Assembly: GCA_903857815.1 (NCBI GenBank)
Contig: CAIOGK010000062.1
Coordinates: 1-21,965 of the forward strand
Source of the DNA: Candidatus Falkowiibacteriota bacterium
GTDB taxonomy: Bacteria > Patescibacteriota > Patescibacteriia > Patescibacteriales > UBA12465
Direction of reading: 5' to 3'
Length of the DNA stretch: 21,965 nt
How positions within the stretch are numbered: the first letter of the stretch is position 1; every line of letters begins with the position of its first letter. The position numbers were made by a program, and so were the translations under genes. The notes below the pieces were generated by a model that was not told where the DNA came from, ran no database searches, and saw only the letters and a program-made list of their open reading frames with translations. Positions 7,216 through 15,008 of this stretch are shown here, piece by piece.

Positions 7216-9687
7216 TTATTTTTTTATTTCAGTTCGTCGAGCAATTTCTGCTTCTACTAAACGCGAACTTTGACCATATTTTAAACGCGATAATGATCTT
7301 ATCCTTTCTCTAATTCCCTCTCTCTTAACCCCAACCAAGGGCCAAATCGTACGTAAAGTAAACGGTCTAGCCGCACTATTATCTATTAAAAGCTTAATAC
7401 AAGCAGTTCCCTTACCAATATTAATTAAATCATATTCATTAAAAACTGGCTCGAATTCTTTTACTAAAAACTCGGCATCTTCTGAGCCTATTTTGAAACT
7501 AATCATTGTCCCCACATTACCAAAAACTGCATCCTTAATTTCTGTATTATTATTTTTAGAAAGCTGGCCAATATATTGATGGGCAATAGTTAAATTAAGA
7601 GCATATTTTCTTGCTTCTGATAAAATCTGACAAATTGAATTAGTCGTAAAATTTTGAAACTCATCAATATAAAGATAAAAATCTTTACGCTGATCACTTG
7701 GCATATCGGTTCTCGATAGTGCCGCCATTAAAATCTTACCCACAATAATCATTCCCAAAAGATAAGCATTCATTTCTCCAACCGTTCCCTTAGGTAAATC
7801 AACTAATAATATTTTTTGGCTATCCATTACTTCGCGTAGATTAAAAGCGCTTTTTTGTTGGCCAATAATTGGCCGCATCATATCGTTAGAAATGAAAGAA
7901 GTAAGTTTAGAAGTTATGTAAGGAACAATATTAGCTAACGCCGCTTCTCCACCGGCTTTCTCTGCTTCGTTAATCCAAAAATCAACAACAGTTTTATTTT
8001 TGCAATTTTTTAATTTTAAACGACGAAAATTTTCATCAGCTAATACTTTTGGAATTTCCATTAATGTCGAACCAGTCTCTGGATCGTCCATGATAAGCAG
8101 CATCGCATTTCGCATATACTGTTCGAACATCGGACCGCCAGTTGCCTTCAAATCATATAATTTATCAAAAATACCAATCATCTCATTAATTACAAAACTT
8201 TTCTGTTCTGGATAATGAGAATCGTATTCTAATAAATTTAAAGCTAAAGGTCTATCTAAATCGGATGGTGAAAAAATAATTACATCCTCCGCTCTTTCTG
8301 GCGGTATTCTATCTAAAATATCAGCTATTAAATCACCATGCGGATCGATAACACAAACTCCTTCTCCGTTTTGAATATCCTGAACCGCCATGTTAGCCAA
8401 TAAAACAGATTTACCAACACCAGATTTACCAACGATATAAGCATGACGACGTCTATCGGAACGCTTAATTCTAATTTCCTTATTAATTCCTCGATAACTA
8501 TTGATTCCTAGTGAAATCCCTTCGTCGGGAGAGTCCGCGGGAGCGGGAGCTGTTTTAGATGTTAACCAAACAATATTTGGAGTTTCAGTTGTACTTAATG
8601 GAAAATGAAAAATACTAGCCAATTCTTCACTATTTAATAAGAAGGAGATTTCTTCTCGAAAATGGCGATAAATAAAATCTTTAATTATTTTATCTTGATT
8701 TTTTTTACGGGCTCTACTAAAAGAATTTCCGTAACTAAAATTATTATATTCGGCAAATGAACTAGCAATATTTTCTAAATAAAGATCAGCGCGTTCTTTA
8801 GTTTTCGCAAAACTTAAAACTCGTAAATTAACATCGAGCCCAGCCTTAAGATTTTTTTCTTCCATTGATTTCACCATCTCTTCTTCAACCGCGCTTAAAC
8901 GTTTAAGGGGTTTTCCCTGAGCATTCATGCCCTGAGAAACATCTTTATTTAAATTAACAGTAAAGAAAGACCTTAAAAATCTGCTATATCTTAAACCTTG
9001 AGCAACCGAATTTTTACGATGAATCATAAATACCACCTTTCTTACTCGAGCATGCCAAGATTTTTTTGCGCTCCGAACTATATACTGAATAGCCAAACTT
9101 TCACCCTTATCTAACTTAGATAAAACATTGATTATCGAATTCATCGGGTCAACATCCATCTTCTGGTAAGTTTTAAGTGGAAAAATAAATTCTTTCGTTG
9201 TTTTTAAATAAGCCGCCGAAGCAAACCCCTCTAAACCAAAAGTATTATAATCAGAGACCTCTTCGATTACCGCATCGGGATAATGGGAATGAATTTGTTG
9301 CTCTAAATAACGAACGTCTTCCGTTAAAGAAACAACATAAAAAGTAATATTGGTTGAACTAGCAACTATTTCAAAAGAAACATGATCAGTTCTTCCTTTT
9401 AAAAAAGCCGCGAAACCTCTTTCGGCGCGCTGACCACCAATCGCCGCAAAGATTGTTTCTCCTTTAGCAATTTCTTCTTTCAAAGTCTGGGCAGTTTGTT
9501 TATCATTTTCGTCTTTTGATTTTTCTTTAGAGAGCTTAACTGAATATACGTGATGACGAAGATATTTACGCCCCGATAAAATCAATTTTAGGATTTTAAT
9601 TACAATAACTACAACCGCAAAAGTTAAAAACGCCGCTAATAAATACGGAGGAACTAAGCCAAATTTTTCAATATCAAATACCGGCAT
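7216..9687 (-). CDS. VirD4/TraD-like membrane-anchored DNA-translocase ATPase
   Basis: 823 aa. One N-terminal membrane helix (about residues 13-36) is followed by a 370-residue region with no motif I can name, then a RecA-like motor of the VirD4/TraD/HerA-FtsK superfamily. Walker A is GKSGVGKS (420-427), then VCVIDPHGDLI (444-454), a Walker B strand FYLYIDEFQNF (670-680), and an IAHQY segment (701-705) typical of coupling-protein ATPases. The family couples ATP hydrolysis to DNA transport through a membrane pore, in conjugation or in other translocases. No relaxase, VirB4 or pilus gene is in the window, and the gene lies between a small helical protein and dnaX. This is therefore not a visible conjugation locus; a role in DNA uptake or another chromosomal process is inference. 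Confidence 0.9.
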   Translation of the reverse strand: MPVFDIEKFGLVPPYLLAAFLTFAVVVIVIKILKLILSGRKYLRHHVYSVKLSKEKSKDENDKQTAQTLKEEIAKGETIFAAIGGQRAERGFAAFLKGRTDHVSFEIVASSTNITFYVVSLTEDVRYLEQQIHSHYPDAVIEEVSDYNTFGLEGFASAAYLKTTKEFIFPLKTYQKMDVDPMNSIINVLSKLDKGESLAIQYIVRSAKKSWHARVRKVVFMIHRKNSVAQGLRYSRFLRSFFTVNLNKDVSQGMNAQGKPLKRLSAVEEEMVKSMEEKNLKAGLDVNLRVLSFAKTKERADLYLENIASSFAEYNNFSYGNSFSRARKKNQDKIIKDFIYRHFREEISFLLNSEELASIFHFPLSTTETPNIVWLTSKTAPAPADSPDEGISLGINSYRGINKEIRIKRSDRRRHAYIVGKSGVGKSVLLANMAVQDIQNGEGVCVIDPHGDLIADILDRIPPERAEDVIIFSPSDLDRPLALNLLEYDSHYPEQKSFVINEMIGIFDKLYDLKATGGPMFEQYMRNAMLLIMDDPETGSTLMEIPKVLADENFRRLKLKNCKNKTVVDFWINEAEKAGGEAALANIVPYITSKLTSFISNDMMRPIIGQQKSAFNLREVMDSQKILLVDLPKGTVGEMNAYLLGMIIVGKILMAALSRTDMPSDQRKDFYLYIDEFQNFTTNSICQILSEARKYALNLTIAHQYIGQLSKNNNTEIKDAVFGNVGTMISFKIGSEDAEFLVKEFEPVFNEYDLINIGKGTACIKLLIDNSAARPFTLRTIWPLVGVKREGIRERIRSLSRLKYGQSSRLVEAEIARRTEIKK

Positions 9688-9689
9688 AA

Positions 9690-10184
9690 TTAATTATCTT
9701 TTATGCTCATTATTTTATCAGCTTTTATTTTTGCTTCCTGCTCTAAAAAAAATTTATTAACTCCGGGAATAAGTTGTAGCCAAGCTTTAATTAAATCAAT
9801 AATTTTAGCAACCTTAACTTTTCCTTTATCCAATAGCAGAGAAATTTTAGAAGCCGTTAATTCACCCGCGGCCTTAAATTCTTTTTGACGTACTGGACCC
9901 ATTTTTAAAAACACGTCATGCAGACCTTCAGATAAAATATTATCTATTTCAAGCGCACGTTTTTCTTGAAAAGATTTTACTGGGCTTACAGAGATTTTTG
10001 CTTGAGTCGAAACACTCGGCGATTGAATAGTATTTTCTATTTTTTGGGCCTCATTAGTCTTTGGTTTTTCAAACGAAGAATCAGGCGCCTTTTCAACGTG
10101 ATGCAAATTTTCACCATTTTCTAATAATTGTTTTCCGGCAAAATTATCGAGATTAATTTTACCATCTATTTTTTCAGCCGCCAT
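9690..10184 (-). CDS. Small helical protein of unknown function, partner candidate of the VirD4-like ATPase
   Basis: 164 aa with two distinct halves. Residues 1-80 are polar, rich in Lys, Glu, Ser and Pro, and likely disordered. Residues 80-160 are predicted helical, with an amphipathic series KMGPVRQKEFKAAGELTASK, a segment IIDLIKAWLQLIPGVNKFFL, and a basic tail EQEAKIKADKIMSI. No signal peptide or clear membrane helix is present; the LIKAWLQLIPGV stretch could bind a membrane or a partner. The gene ends two bases before the VirD4-like ATPase and starts seven bases after the ferredoxin, so the three are surely cotranscribed. I do not recognise a named family. The start at 10184 is the only ATG near the N-terminus and has no Shine-Dalgarno. 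Confidence 0.8.
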   Translation of the reverse strand: MAAEKIDGKINLDNFAGKQLLENGENLHHVEKAPDSSFEKPKTNEAQKIENTIQSPSVSTQAKISVSPVKSFQEKRALEIDNILSEGLHDVFLKMGPVRQKEFKAAGELTASKISLLLDKGKVKVAKIIDLIKAWLQLIPGVNKFFLEQEAKIKADKIMSIKDN

Positions 10185-10191
10185 ATTTTTG

Positions 10192-10365
10192 TTATTTAGC
10201 AGTAATTGCTTCTACGGGACAATTTTCAGCTGCATTTTTAGCACAATCGGTTATTTTTTCATTTATTACTTCGGATTTACCATCGGCATTCATTTGAAAA
10301 GTTTCCGGACAAAGACCGGCACACATTCCACAGCCAATACACTTATTTTGGTCTACTTTTACCAT
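10192..10365 (-). CDS. Ferredoxin, single [4Fe-4S] cluster type
   Basis: Small cytoplasmic electron carrier. The cluster motif is CIGCGMCAGLCP, with a further Cys-Pro in NCPVEAI near the C-terminus, the pattern of monocluster ferredoxins (three cysteines spaced CxxCxxC plus the remote CP cysteine). The intervening TFQMNADGKSEV is typical. The frame is open to an ATG at 10392 (66 aa, extra MIKKLISNF). I place the start at 10365 (57 aa, MVKVDQNK) because family members begin like this and because the promoter predicts transcription to start near 10397, only about 5 bases before 10392. A nearly leaderless start at 10392 cannot be excluded. First gene of the long minus-strand unit. Its redox partner is not evident here. 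Confidence 0.9.
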   Translation of the reverse strand: MVKVDQNKCIGCGMCAGLCPETFQMNADGKSEVINEKITDCAKNAAENCPVEAITAK

Positions 10366-10403
10366 AAAATTACTAATTAATTTTTTAATCATTTTATGTT
10401 TTT

Positions 10404-10432
10404 ATTATAGCATATTTTAAAAAAATTAAAAC
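10404..10432 (-). promoter_or_regulatory. Extended -10 promoter of the ferredoxin-to-alr unit
   Basis: On the minus strand, TGCTATAAT occupies 10412 down to 10404: a perfect TATAAT preceded by the TGn extension. At a 17-base spacing the -35 position reads GTTTTA (10432-10427), which is weak, as is usual where an extended -10 compensates. Transcription should start near A10397. It is the only convincing promoter seen for the eight-gene unit, and it is divergent from the rpmA promoter. Confidence 0.75.
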
Positions 10433-10436
10433 CATT

Positions 10437-10459
10437 TTTAGGGCTTAAAAAAGCCTAAA
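10437..10459. repeat. Inverted repeat between the divergent ferredoxin and rpmA promoters
   Basis: TTTAGG(G)CTT and AAGCCTAAA face each other across AAAA, with one bulged G. The element lies just upstream of the -35 box of rpmA (10470) and just behind the -35 region of the ferredoxin promoter. It could be an operator, or a fortuitous palindrome in AT-rich DNA. A similar GCC/GGC palindrome precedes the secE promoter. Confidence 0.4.
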
Positions 10460-10469
10460 TTTATCATAT

Positions 10470-10498
10470 TTGACAATTTATGAAGCTTTTGTTATATT
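10470..10498 (+). promoter_or_regulatory. Sigma-70-type promoter of rpmA
   Basis: TTGACA at 10470-10475, a 17-base spacer, and TATATT at 10493-10498. The -35 is perfect and the -10 has one mismatch. The predicted transcription start is about 10505, giving a leader of about 67 bases before the rpmA ATG at 10572. Confidence 0.85.
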
Positions 10499-10518
10499 AA
10501 GTAAATAAAACCTAAATT

Positions 10519-10555
10519 AATACTAAAAATGCAAGCTTTCAGGCTAGTATTTTTT
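10519..10555 (+). promoter_or_regulatory. Hairpin with T-run in the rpmA leader (possible attenuator)
   Basis: AATACTA (10519-10525) pairs perfectly with TAGTATT (10545-10551) across a 19-base loop, directly followed by a T-run (10550-10555). The arrangement looks like an intrinsic terminator placed between the promoter and the gene. The 7-bp stem is AT-rich and therefore weak. The alternative is a simple leader hairpin affecting translation. Confidence 0.45.
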
Positions 10556-10561
10556 ATGTAA
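10529..10561 (+). CDS. Possible 10-codon upstream open reading frame in the rpmA leader
   Basis: ATG at 10529 opens MQAFRLVFFM and ends at TAA 10559-10561, ten bases before the rpmA start. It overlaps the loop and 3' arm of the leader hairpin, the geometry of leader-peptide attenuation. There is no Shine-Dalgarno, and ten codons can occur by chance, so this is only a candidate. Confidence 0.2.
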   Translation: MQAFRLVFFM

Positions 10562-10571
10562 AAACACAAAT

Positions 10572-10886
10572 ATGGCACATAAGAAAGCCGCCGGCTCTAC
10601 CTCCCTTGGTCGCGAATCGGAGAGTAAGCGTCTCGGCGTAAAAGTAACTGATGGTGAATGGGCTCAACCAGGCGCAATCATTATTCGACAACGTGGTACA
10701 AAATATCATCCTGGCTTGAATGTTAAAAAAGGCGGTGATGATACTTTATTCGCACTTAAAGGCGGGATTGTTAAATTTGCTACTAAAAAGTTAAAGAAAT
10801 TTGATAATACTTTAAAGACTTGCAAAATAGTTAATGTTGTTTCTAAAGAATCTCTTTTAGAAAAAGCTCCAGTTGCTAAAAAATAA
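10572..10886 (+). CDS. rpmA: 50S ribosomal protein L27 (bL27)
   Basis: Component of the large ribosomal subunit whose N-terminal tail reaches towards the peptidyl-transferase centre. 104 aa, starting MAHKKAAGSTSLGRESESKR. The tail directly follows Met-Ala, with no Firmicutes-type cleavable extension. GVKVTDGEWAQPGAIIIRQR and KYHPGLNVKKGGDDTLFALK are diagnostic. The C-terminus is somewhat longer than the usual 85-90 residues and lysine-rich. L27 is normally cotranscribed with rplU (L21); here it is a single-gene unit with its own promoter and terminator, divergent from the ferredoxin and convergent with pyrG. Confidence 0.97.
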   Translation: MAHKKAAGSTSLGRESESKRLGVKVTDGEWAQPGAIIIRQRGTKYHPGLNVKKGGDDTLFALKGGIVKFATKKLKKFDNTLKTCKIVNVVSKESLLEKAPVAKK

Positions 10887-10903
10887 CAAATTGATATTTA
10901 AAA

Positions 10904-10930
10904 ACAGCTCCTAATCGGAGCTGTTTTTTT
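10904..10930. terminator. Bidirectional intrinsic terminator between rpmA and pyrG
   Basis: ACAGCTCC (10904-10911) pairs with GGAGCTGT (10917-10924) over a 5-base loop, followed by seven T on the plus strand (10924-10930). On the minus strand the same 8-bp stem is followed by TTTTT, so it can also end the pyrG unit, whose stop lies 25 bases away. Confidence 0.9.
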
Positions 10931-10954
10931 GTTATTCAATATATCAAGATTAAT

Positions 10955-12637
10955 TTATAATTTACCCTTTTTCTTACAAACGTTAATAAACTCAACAAAT
11001 AAAGGGTGCGGAGCGAGTGGACGAGAAATATATTCTGGGTGAAATTGAACGCCAACAAAAAATGGATGATTTTTAATTTCAATTGCTTCAACAATTTCTC
11101 CGTCCGGAGAAGTCCCGGCGACTGTTAAACCTAACTCCTCAAAACGAGTACGATAGTCGTTATTAAACTCGTAACGATGACGATGGCGCTCGGAAACTGT
11201 TTTATTAGCCGTAAATTTAGAATAGGCTTTTGCTAATATGCTTCCCTCTTTTAAAAGACAAGGCCAGCCACCAAGACGAATAGTCCCGCCATAACCTTTT
11301 TCGGCAATCAATTTTTCTTGACCGGGCATGATATGAATAACTGGATCCGGGGTCTTAGGATTTACTTCCGCTGAATTAGCCTCTTTCAATCCCGCAACAT
11401 TACGAGCAAACTCAATAACTGCCATTTGCATTCCATAGCATAGACCGAAATAAGGAAGACCTTTTTCACGGCAATATTTAATGGCTTCAATTTTCCCTTC
11501 GGCACCACGTCCACCCCAACCCTGAGGAATAATTATTCCATCCAAACCTTTAAAAGCCTTAGTTCCGTTCTTTTCAACATCTTCCGCTCCTAGCCAATTT
11601 ATCTTAACTTTGCATTTATTATAAGCACCGGCGTGTTTAATCGCTTCAATAACCGAAATATAAGAATCACCCAATGAAAAATCACCGCTAGCAAAATATT
11701 TTCCAACAATACCAACATTTATTTCCGGCATTTTTATCTTAGTAGCGACTACCATTTTCTGCCAGGCTTCATTATTACTTTTCTTTTTTGGTAAATTAAA
11801 CTTTTCTAAAATTCGAGCGCTTAAATCATCTTTTTCAAAATTCAAAGGAATATCATAAATTGAAGCAGCGTCTGGAGCAGCAATCACACTTTCAATCGCC
11901 ACGTTACAATTAATTGATAACTTTTCTCGTCTTGCTTGGTCTATCGGACGTTCACTTCTAGCAACTAAAAAATCTGGTTGAATACCAGCACTCTGCAAAT
12001 TACGAACGGCATGTTGAGTCGGTTTTGTTTTCATTTCCCCAATCATATTAGGAACCGGTAGATAAGAAACCATCACAAATAAAACATCTTTAGGTTTATA
12101 AAGTTTCATAACTCGGGCTGCTTCCAAAAAAAGTAAATTTTCATATTCGCCAACCGTACCACCGACTTCAATAATCATTATCTCTGCCCCCGTTTTTTCA
12201 ACCGCCTTTTCAATTCTATCTCTTATTTCCATCGGAATGTGCGGAACAACTTGTACACACTTTCCTTTGTATTCTAAATTTCTTTCACGAGCAATTACCG
12301 ACTGATAGATTCTACCGGTCGTCATGTAATTTTCGCGATAAATATTTTTATTTAAAAATCTTTCATAATTACCAATATCTTGATCAGTTTCATCGCCATC
12401 CTCAGTAACAAAAACTTCACCATGCTCAATCGGATTCATTGTTCCGGCATCAACGTTAATATATGGGTCCATTTTAATCGCGCTAACATTATACCCGCGC
12501 GCTTGTAAAATTTGACCAATAGAAGCAGTGGTAACTCCCTTTCCAACCCCAGACATTACCCCTCCAACCACAAAAATATACTTGGTACCCTCTTTATTGA
12601 CTTTAGTTTTTTTAGCTTTTTTTTGTAATTTTGACAT
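10955..12637 (-). CDS. pyrG: CTP synthase
   Basis: Makes CTP from UTP with glutamine as nitrogen donor. 560 aa: an N-terminal synthase domain with P-loop GGVMSGVGKG (25-34), MDPYINVDAGTMNP (56-69) and HGEVFVTEDGDETD (72-85), then a class-I glutaminase domain with nucleophile Cys400 (FGLCYGMQ), His533 and Glu535 (FHPEY). A basic extension of about 17 residues precedes the usual start. Several normally constant positions differ: the oxyanion segment reads IIPQGWGGRG where PGGFG is usual, GxCLGMQ is CYGMQ, and ETDLDLGHYERF is ETDQDIGNYERF. The catalytic residues are all present, so the enzyme is probably functional. It is the last gene of its unit, three bases after ctpA, with the terminator immediately downstream. 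Confidence 0.97.
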   Translation of the reverse strand: MSKLQKKAKKTKVNKEGTKYIFVVGGVMSGVGKGVTTASIGQILQARGYNVSAIKMDPYINVDAGTMNPIEHGEVFVTEDGDETDQDIGNYERFLNKNIYRENYMTTGRIYQSVIARERNLEYKGKCVQVVPHIPMEIRDRIEKAVEKTGAEIMIIEVGGTVGEYENLLFLEAARVMKLYKPKDVLFVMVSYLPVPNMIGEMKTKPTQHAVRNLQSAGIQPDFLVARSERPIDQARREKLSINCNVAIESVIAAPDAASIYDIPLNFEKDDLSARILEKFNLPKKKSNNEAWQKMVVATKIKMPEINVGIVGKYFASGDFSLGDSYISVIEAIKHAGAYNKCKVKINWLGAEDVEKNGTKAFKGLDGIIIPQGWGGRGAEGKIEAIKYCREKGLPYFGLCYGMQMAVIEFARNVAGLKEANSAEVNPKTPDPVIHIMPGQEKLIAEKGYGGTIRLGGWPCLLKEGSILAKAYSKFTANKTVSERHRHRYEFNNDYRTRFEELGLTVAGTSPDGEIVEAIEIKNHPFFVGVQFHPEYISRPLAPHPLFVEFINVCKKKGKL

Positions 12638-12640
12638 ACT

Positions 12641-13873
12641 TTATTTATTCGGTTTTTTTAAAAACTCAATGGCTTTATTAAGTTGAGGGTCCCTATTTTT
12701 ATTAATATCATCTTCAGTAATTTCAACTTTAATTTCCGGCTCAATCCCCTTATCATTAATAAAATCACCACCGGGAGTCAACCATTTGGCTACAGTAATT
12801 TTTAAAGATGAACCATCGCTCAAATCTTGAACTGTTTGTACCGAGCCTTTACCAAAACTTTTTTCTCCTATTAAACTAGCCTTTTTATAATCACGCAAAG
12901 CACCAGCTACTATTTCTGAAGCGGAGGCACTTCCTTCGTTAAGTAAAACAACCGTCTTAAAGTTTTTTAAACGAGCGCGACCATTAGAAACATGATCAGT
13001 AGCTTTATTCTCGCCAAATTGTTCAATCACAATTGGACCAGCTTCTATCCATTCACTTGCCATGCTAACCGCAGTTGATAAATATCCTCCAGGATTATTG
13101 CGTAAATCTAAAATAATCCCTTTTGGCTTTTTAACCAAAACATCTTCGACGGCCTTATTAAATAAACTTTCCGTATCATCATTAAAACTATTTACTTTAA
13201 TTACATAAAGTCCATCGGTCCGCATTTCTGTTTTTACGCTAGCTACGATAATTTTATCTCTAATAATTTTAATTTCCGCCGGTTTCTTTTCATCTCTAAT
13301 GATAGTTAAAATTACTTCGGTTCCTTTTGGTCCGCGTATTTTCTTAACCGCCTCGTTAACTGTTAATCCCAGCGCTGATTCACCATTAATTGCATAAATT
13401 TTATCTCCGGCTCTTAATCCAGCTTTTTGGGCAGGCATTCCTTCAAGTGGTGCGATAACGGTAATCATTTCATTTCTCATTCCAATTTCAGCGCCAATAC
13501 CATCAAAAGTTCCTGACAAATCATCGTAAAATTCTTTAGTTAAATTCGGGCTCATAAAAACAGTGTAGGGATCCTTAGTTGATGCCGCTAAACCTTCTAG
13601 TGAGCCATAAAATAAATCTCTATCTTTTAATTTATTTTTATCAACATAATTAGTTTTCAAACTATCCCAAACCTCAAAATATAAATTAAAATCAAAGGCA
13701 TCATCCGGTCCGCCAAGAGCGGCATTTTTTGCTTCTTTAGAATAAGCGATTGGAGATCTTCCGCTCTTACCATCTTGAGCATTACCCAAATAAAACCCAG
13801 CCCCAAAAACTCCAGTAATAACTAAAAGAAAAAAAATGGCCGTGGCTATTTTCTGAGATTTATATTTAATCAT
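12641..13873 (-). CDS. ctpA: S41 carboxy-terminal processing protease (CtpA/Prc family)
   Basis: Extracytoplasmic serine protease trimming or degrading envelope proteins from their C-termini. 410 aa: a membrane anchor or signal segment (about 9-30), a PDZ domain (about 115-195) containing GIGAEIGMR and AGLRAGDKIYAING, and the S41 core. By the family spacing (Ser and Lys 25 residues apart, Gln four further on), the catalytic residues are Ser317 in GSASASEIVAGAL, Lys342 in FGKGSVQ and Gln346. LRNNPGGYL (257-265) is also typical. The C-terminal tail after about residue 385 is Lys/Asp-rich. The start at 13873 lies one base from the tsaC stop, so translational coupling is likely. The substrate is unknown. 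Confidence 0.95.
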   Translation of the reverse strand: MIKYKSQKIATAIFFLLVITGVFGAGFYLGNAQDGKSGRSPIAYSKEAKNAALGGPDDAFDFNLYFEVWDSLKTNYVDKNKLKDRDLFYGSLEGLAASTKDPYTVFMSPNLTKEFYDDLSGTFDGIGAEIGMRNEMITVIAPLEGMPAQKAGLRAGDKIYAINGESALGLTVNEAVKKIRGPKGTEVILTIIRDEKKPAEIKIIRDKIIVASVKTEMRTDGLYVIKVNSFNDDTESLFNKAVEDVLVKKPKGIILDLRNNPGGYLSTAVSMASEWIEAGPIVIEQFGENKATDHVSNGRARLKNFKTVVLLNEGSASASEIVAGALRDYKKASLIGEKSFGKGSVQTVQDLSDGSSLKITVAKWLTPGGDFINDKGIEPEIKVEITEDDINKNRDPQLNKAIEFLKKPNK

Positions 13874-13874
13874 A

Positions 13875-14477
13875 TTATTTTCTAATTATTTTTATTTCGC
13901 CTTCCCTTAAATCAATTAGGCGTGAGGGTTTTTTCCTTCGAGCGATACCAGTATTAATTACTAAGTCGGGTTTATATTTACCAGAAAAAATTAAATCTAA
14001 GCTACTAACGTTAGTAGTTACTTCTTGTCCACTAATATTTAAACTAGTAGAAACAATCGGGCTCTTTACTTTCTTTATTATTTTAATTAAAAAATCTGAT
14101 TTAGGCAAACGAACAGAGATTCCGCCAGAAGAACTAATAATTTCCCGAGGTAAATTATTTTTTGCTCTCAAGATTACCGTGGTCGGAGTAGCTGATTCAA
14201 ACCATATTTTTTTTAAAGTTTCTTCTTCTTTCTTAGCAAGCCAAGCATAACTTTTTACCATACTAATACTAGCCGCCAAGGTTATCATCGGTTTATGAGG
14301 TTCCCTTTTTTTCAAATTAAAAATTTTTTTAATAGCATCTTTATCCGAAGCGAGGCAACTTAAGCCATAAATAGTATCTGTCGGCAGAACGACAACTTTT
14401 CCGGCATGTAAATAAACTGAAATTAAATCAAAATCAGAATTAGTAAAATCGGCTATCTTTTTATTTAAATAAATCAT
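13875..14477 (-). CDS. tsaC: L-threonylcarbamoyladenylate synthase (TsaC/Sua5/YrdC family)
   Basis: Forms threonylcarbamoyl-AMP from threonine, bicarbonate and ATP, the first step of the t6A37 modification of ANN-decoding tRNAs. 200 aa, the short TsaC form without the extra Sua5 domain. VVLPTDTIYGLSC (28-40) is the hallmark; KKREPHKPM lines the ATP/substrate site, and SGGISVRLPKSD and SPIVSTSLNISGQ complete the fold. The later partners (tsaB, tsaD, tsaE) are not in the window. It lies five bases after cvpA and one base before ctpA. Confidence 0.95.
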   Translation of the reverse strand: MIYLNKKIADFTNSDFDLISVYLHAGKVVVLPTDTIYGLSCLASDKDAIKKIFNLKKREPHKPMITLAASISMVKSYAWLAKKEEETLKKIWFESATPTTVILRAKNNLPREIISSSGGISVRLPKSDFLIKIIKKVKSPIVSTSLNISGQEVTTNVSSLDLIFSGKYKPDLVINTGIARRKKPSRLIDLREGEIKIIRK

Positions 14478-14482
14478 GTTAA

Positions 14483-15004
14483 CTATATTATGGACTTTAG
14501 AGCTTTAAGGGCTTCCGGTAAAACCGGTAAAATAATATTAACAACCTTTAGCAGCCAAGGCGCGATAAATGAATTAGTAAGATTATTGCCAAAGAAATTA
14601 CCAATAATTGCGTAACGAGAGATAACAAAAATAATCAATCCGAGAAATAATGAACCCTCTAGAAGTCCTAAAGCTGCTCCTAAAATATTGTTAATATATT
14701 TACTGCCTGGAATAACTGCTAAAAAATTAAATATCTTTTCAATTAGATAAAAAATAAAGTCGGTTAAGCGCGTAACAACTACAAATAATACAATAAAGGC
14801 AATTACCTTACTAACTGCTTCATGGCTACTAACCCAAGCCCAAGATTTCCCCCACTCAAAAAATATTAAGTAAAAATGACTTGAAACATAAGCGCCAATA
14901 ATCAACCCGACTATATGCCCCAAGGACCTAATTAACCCCTTTGATAAACCTTTAAAGAGAAAAATAGCTAAAATAATAGCTAAGACTAAGTCAAAAATTG
15001 ACAT
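14483..15004 (-). CDS. cvpA: CvpA family membrane protein
   Basis: 173 aa with about four membrane helices (roughly residues 3-21, 27-46, 62-88 and 106-130). The N-terminus MSIFDLVLAIILAIFLFKGL followed by SKGLIRSLGHIVGLIIGAYV matches the CvpA pattern of a helix, a basic G-rich turn and a second helix. CvpA proteins are inner-membrane proteins linked to colicin V export and envelope or biofilm phenotypes in proteobacteria; the biochemical role is unclear. It uses TAG as stop, one of only two in the window. Cotranscribed between metG and tsaC. Confidence 0.85.
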   Translation of the reverse strand: MSIFDLVLAIILAIFLFKGLSKGLIRSLGHIVGLIIGAYVSSHFYLIFFEWGKSWAWVSSHEAVSKVIAFIVLFVVVTRLTDFIFYLIEKIFNFLAVIPGSKYINNILGAALGLLEGSLFLGLIIFVISRYAIIGNFFGNNLTNSFIAPWLLKVVNIILPVLPEALKALKSII

Positions 15005-15008
15005 AAGT

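Noticed and set aside
7216..9687. Interpretation as a conjugative element or integrated plasmid
   Set aside because: No relaxase, VirB4, integrase, att-like repeats or composition shift; neighbours are housekeeping genes in one unit.
10189..10380. 63-codon plus-strand open frame opposite the ferredoxin
   Set aside because: The opposite strand encodes an unmistakable [4Fe-4S] ferredoxin; this frame is its complement.
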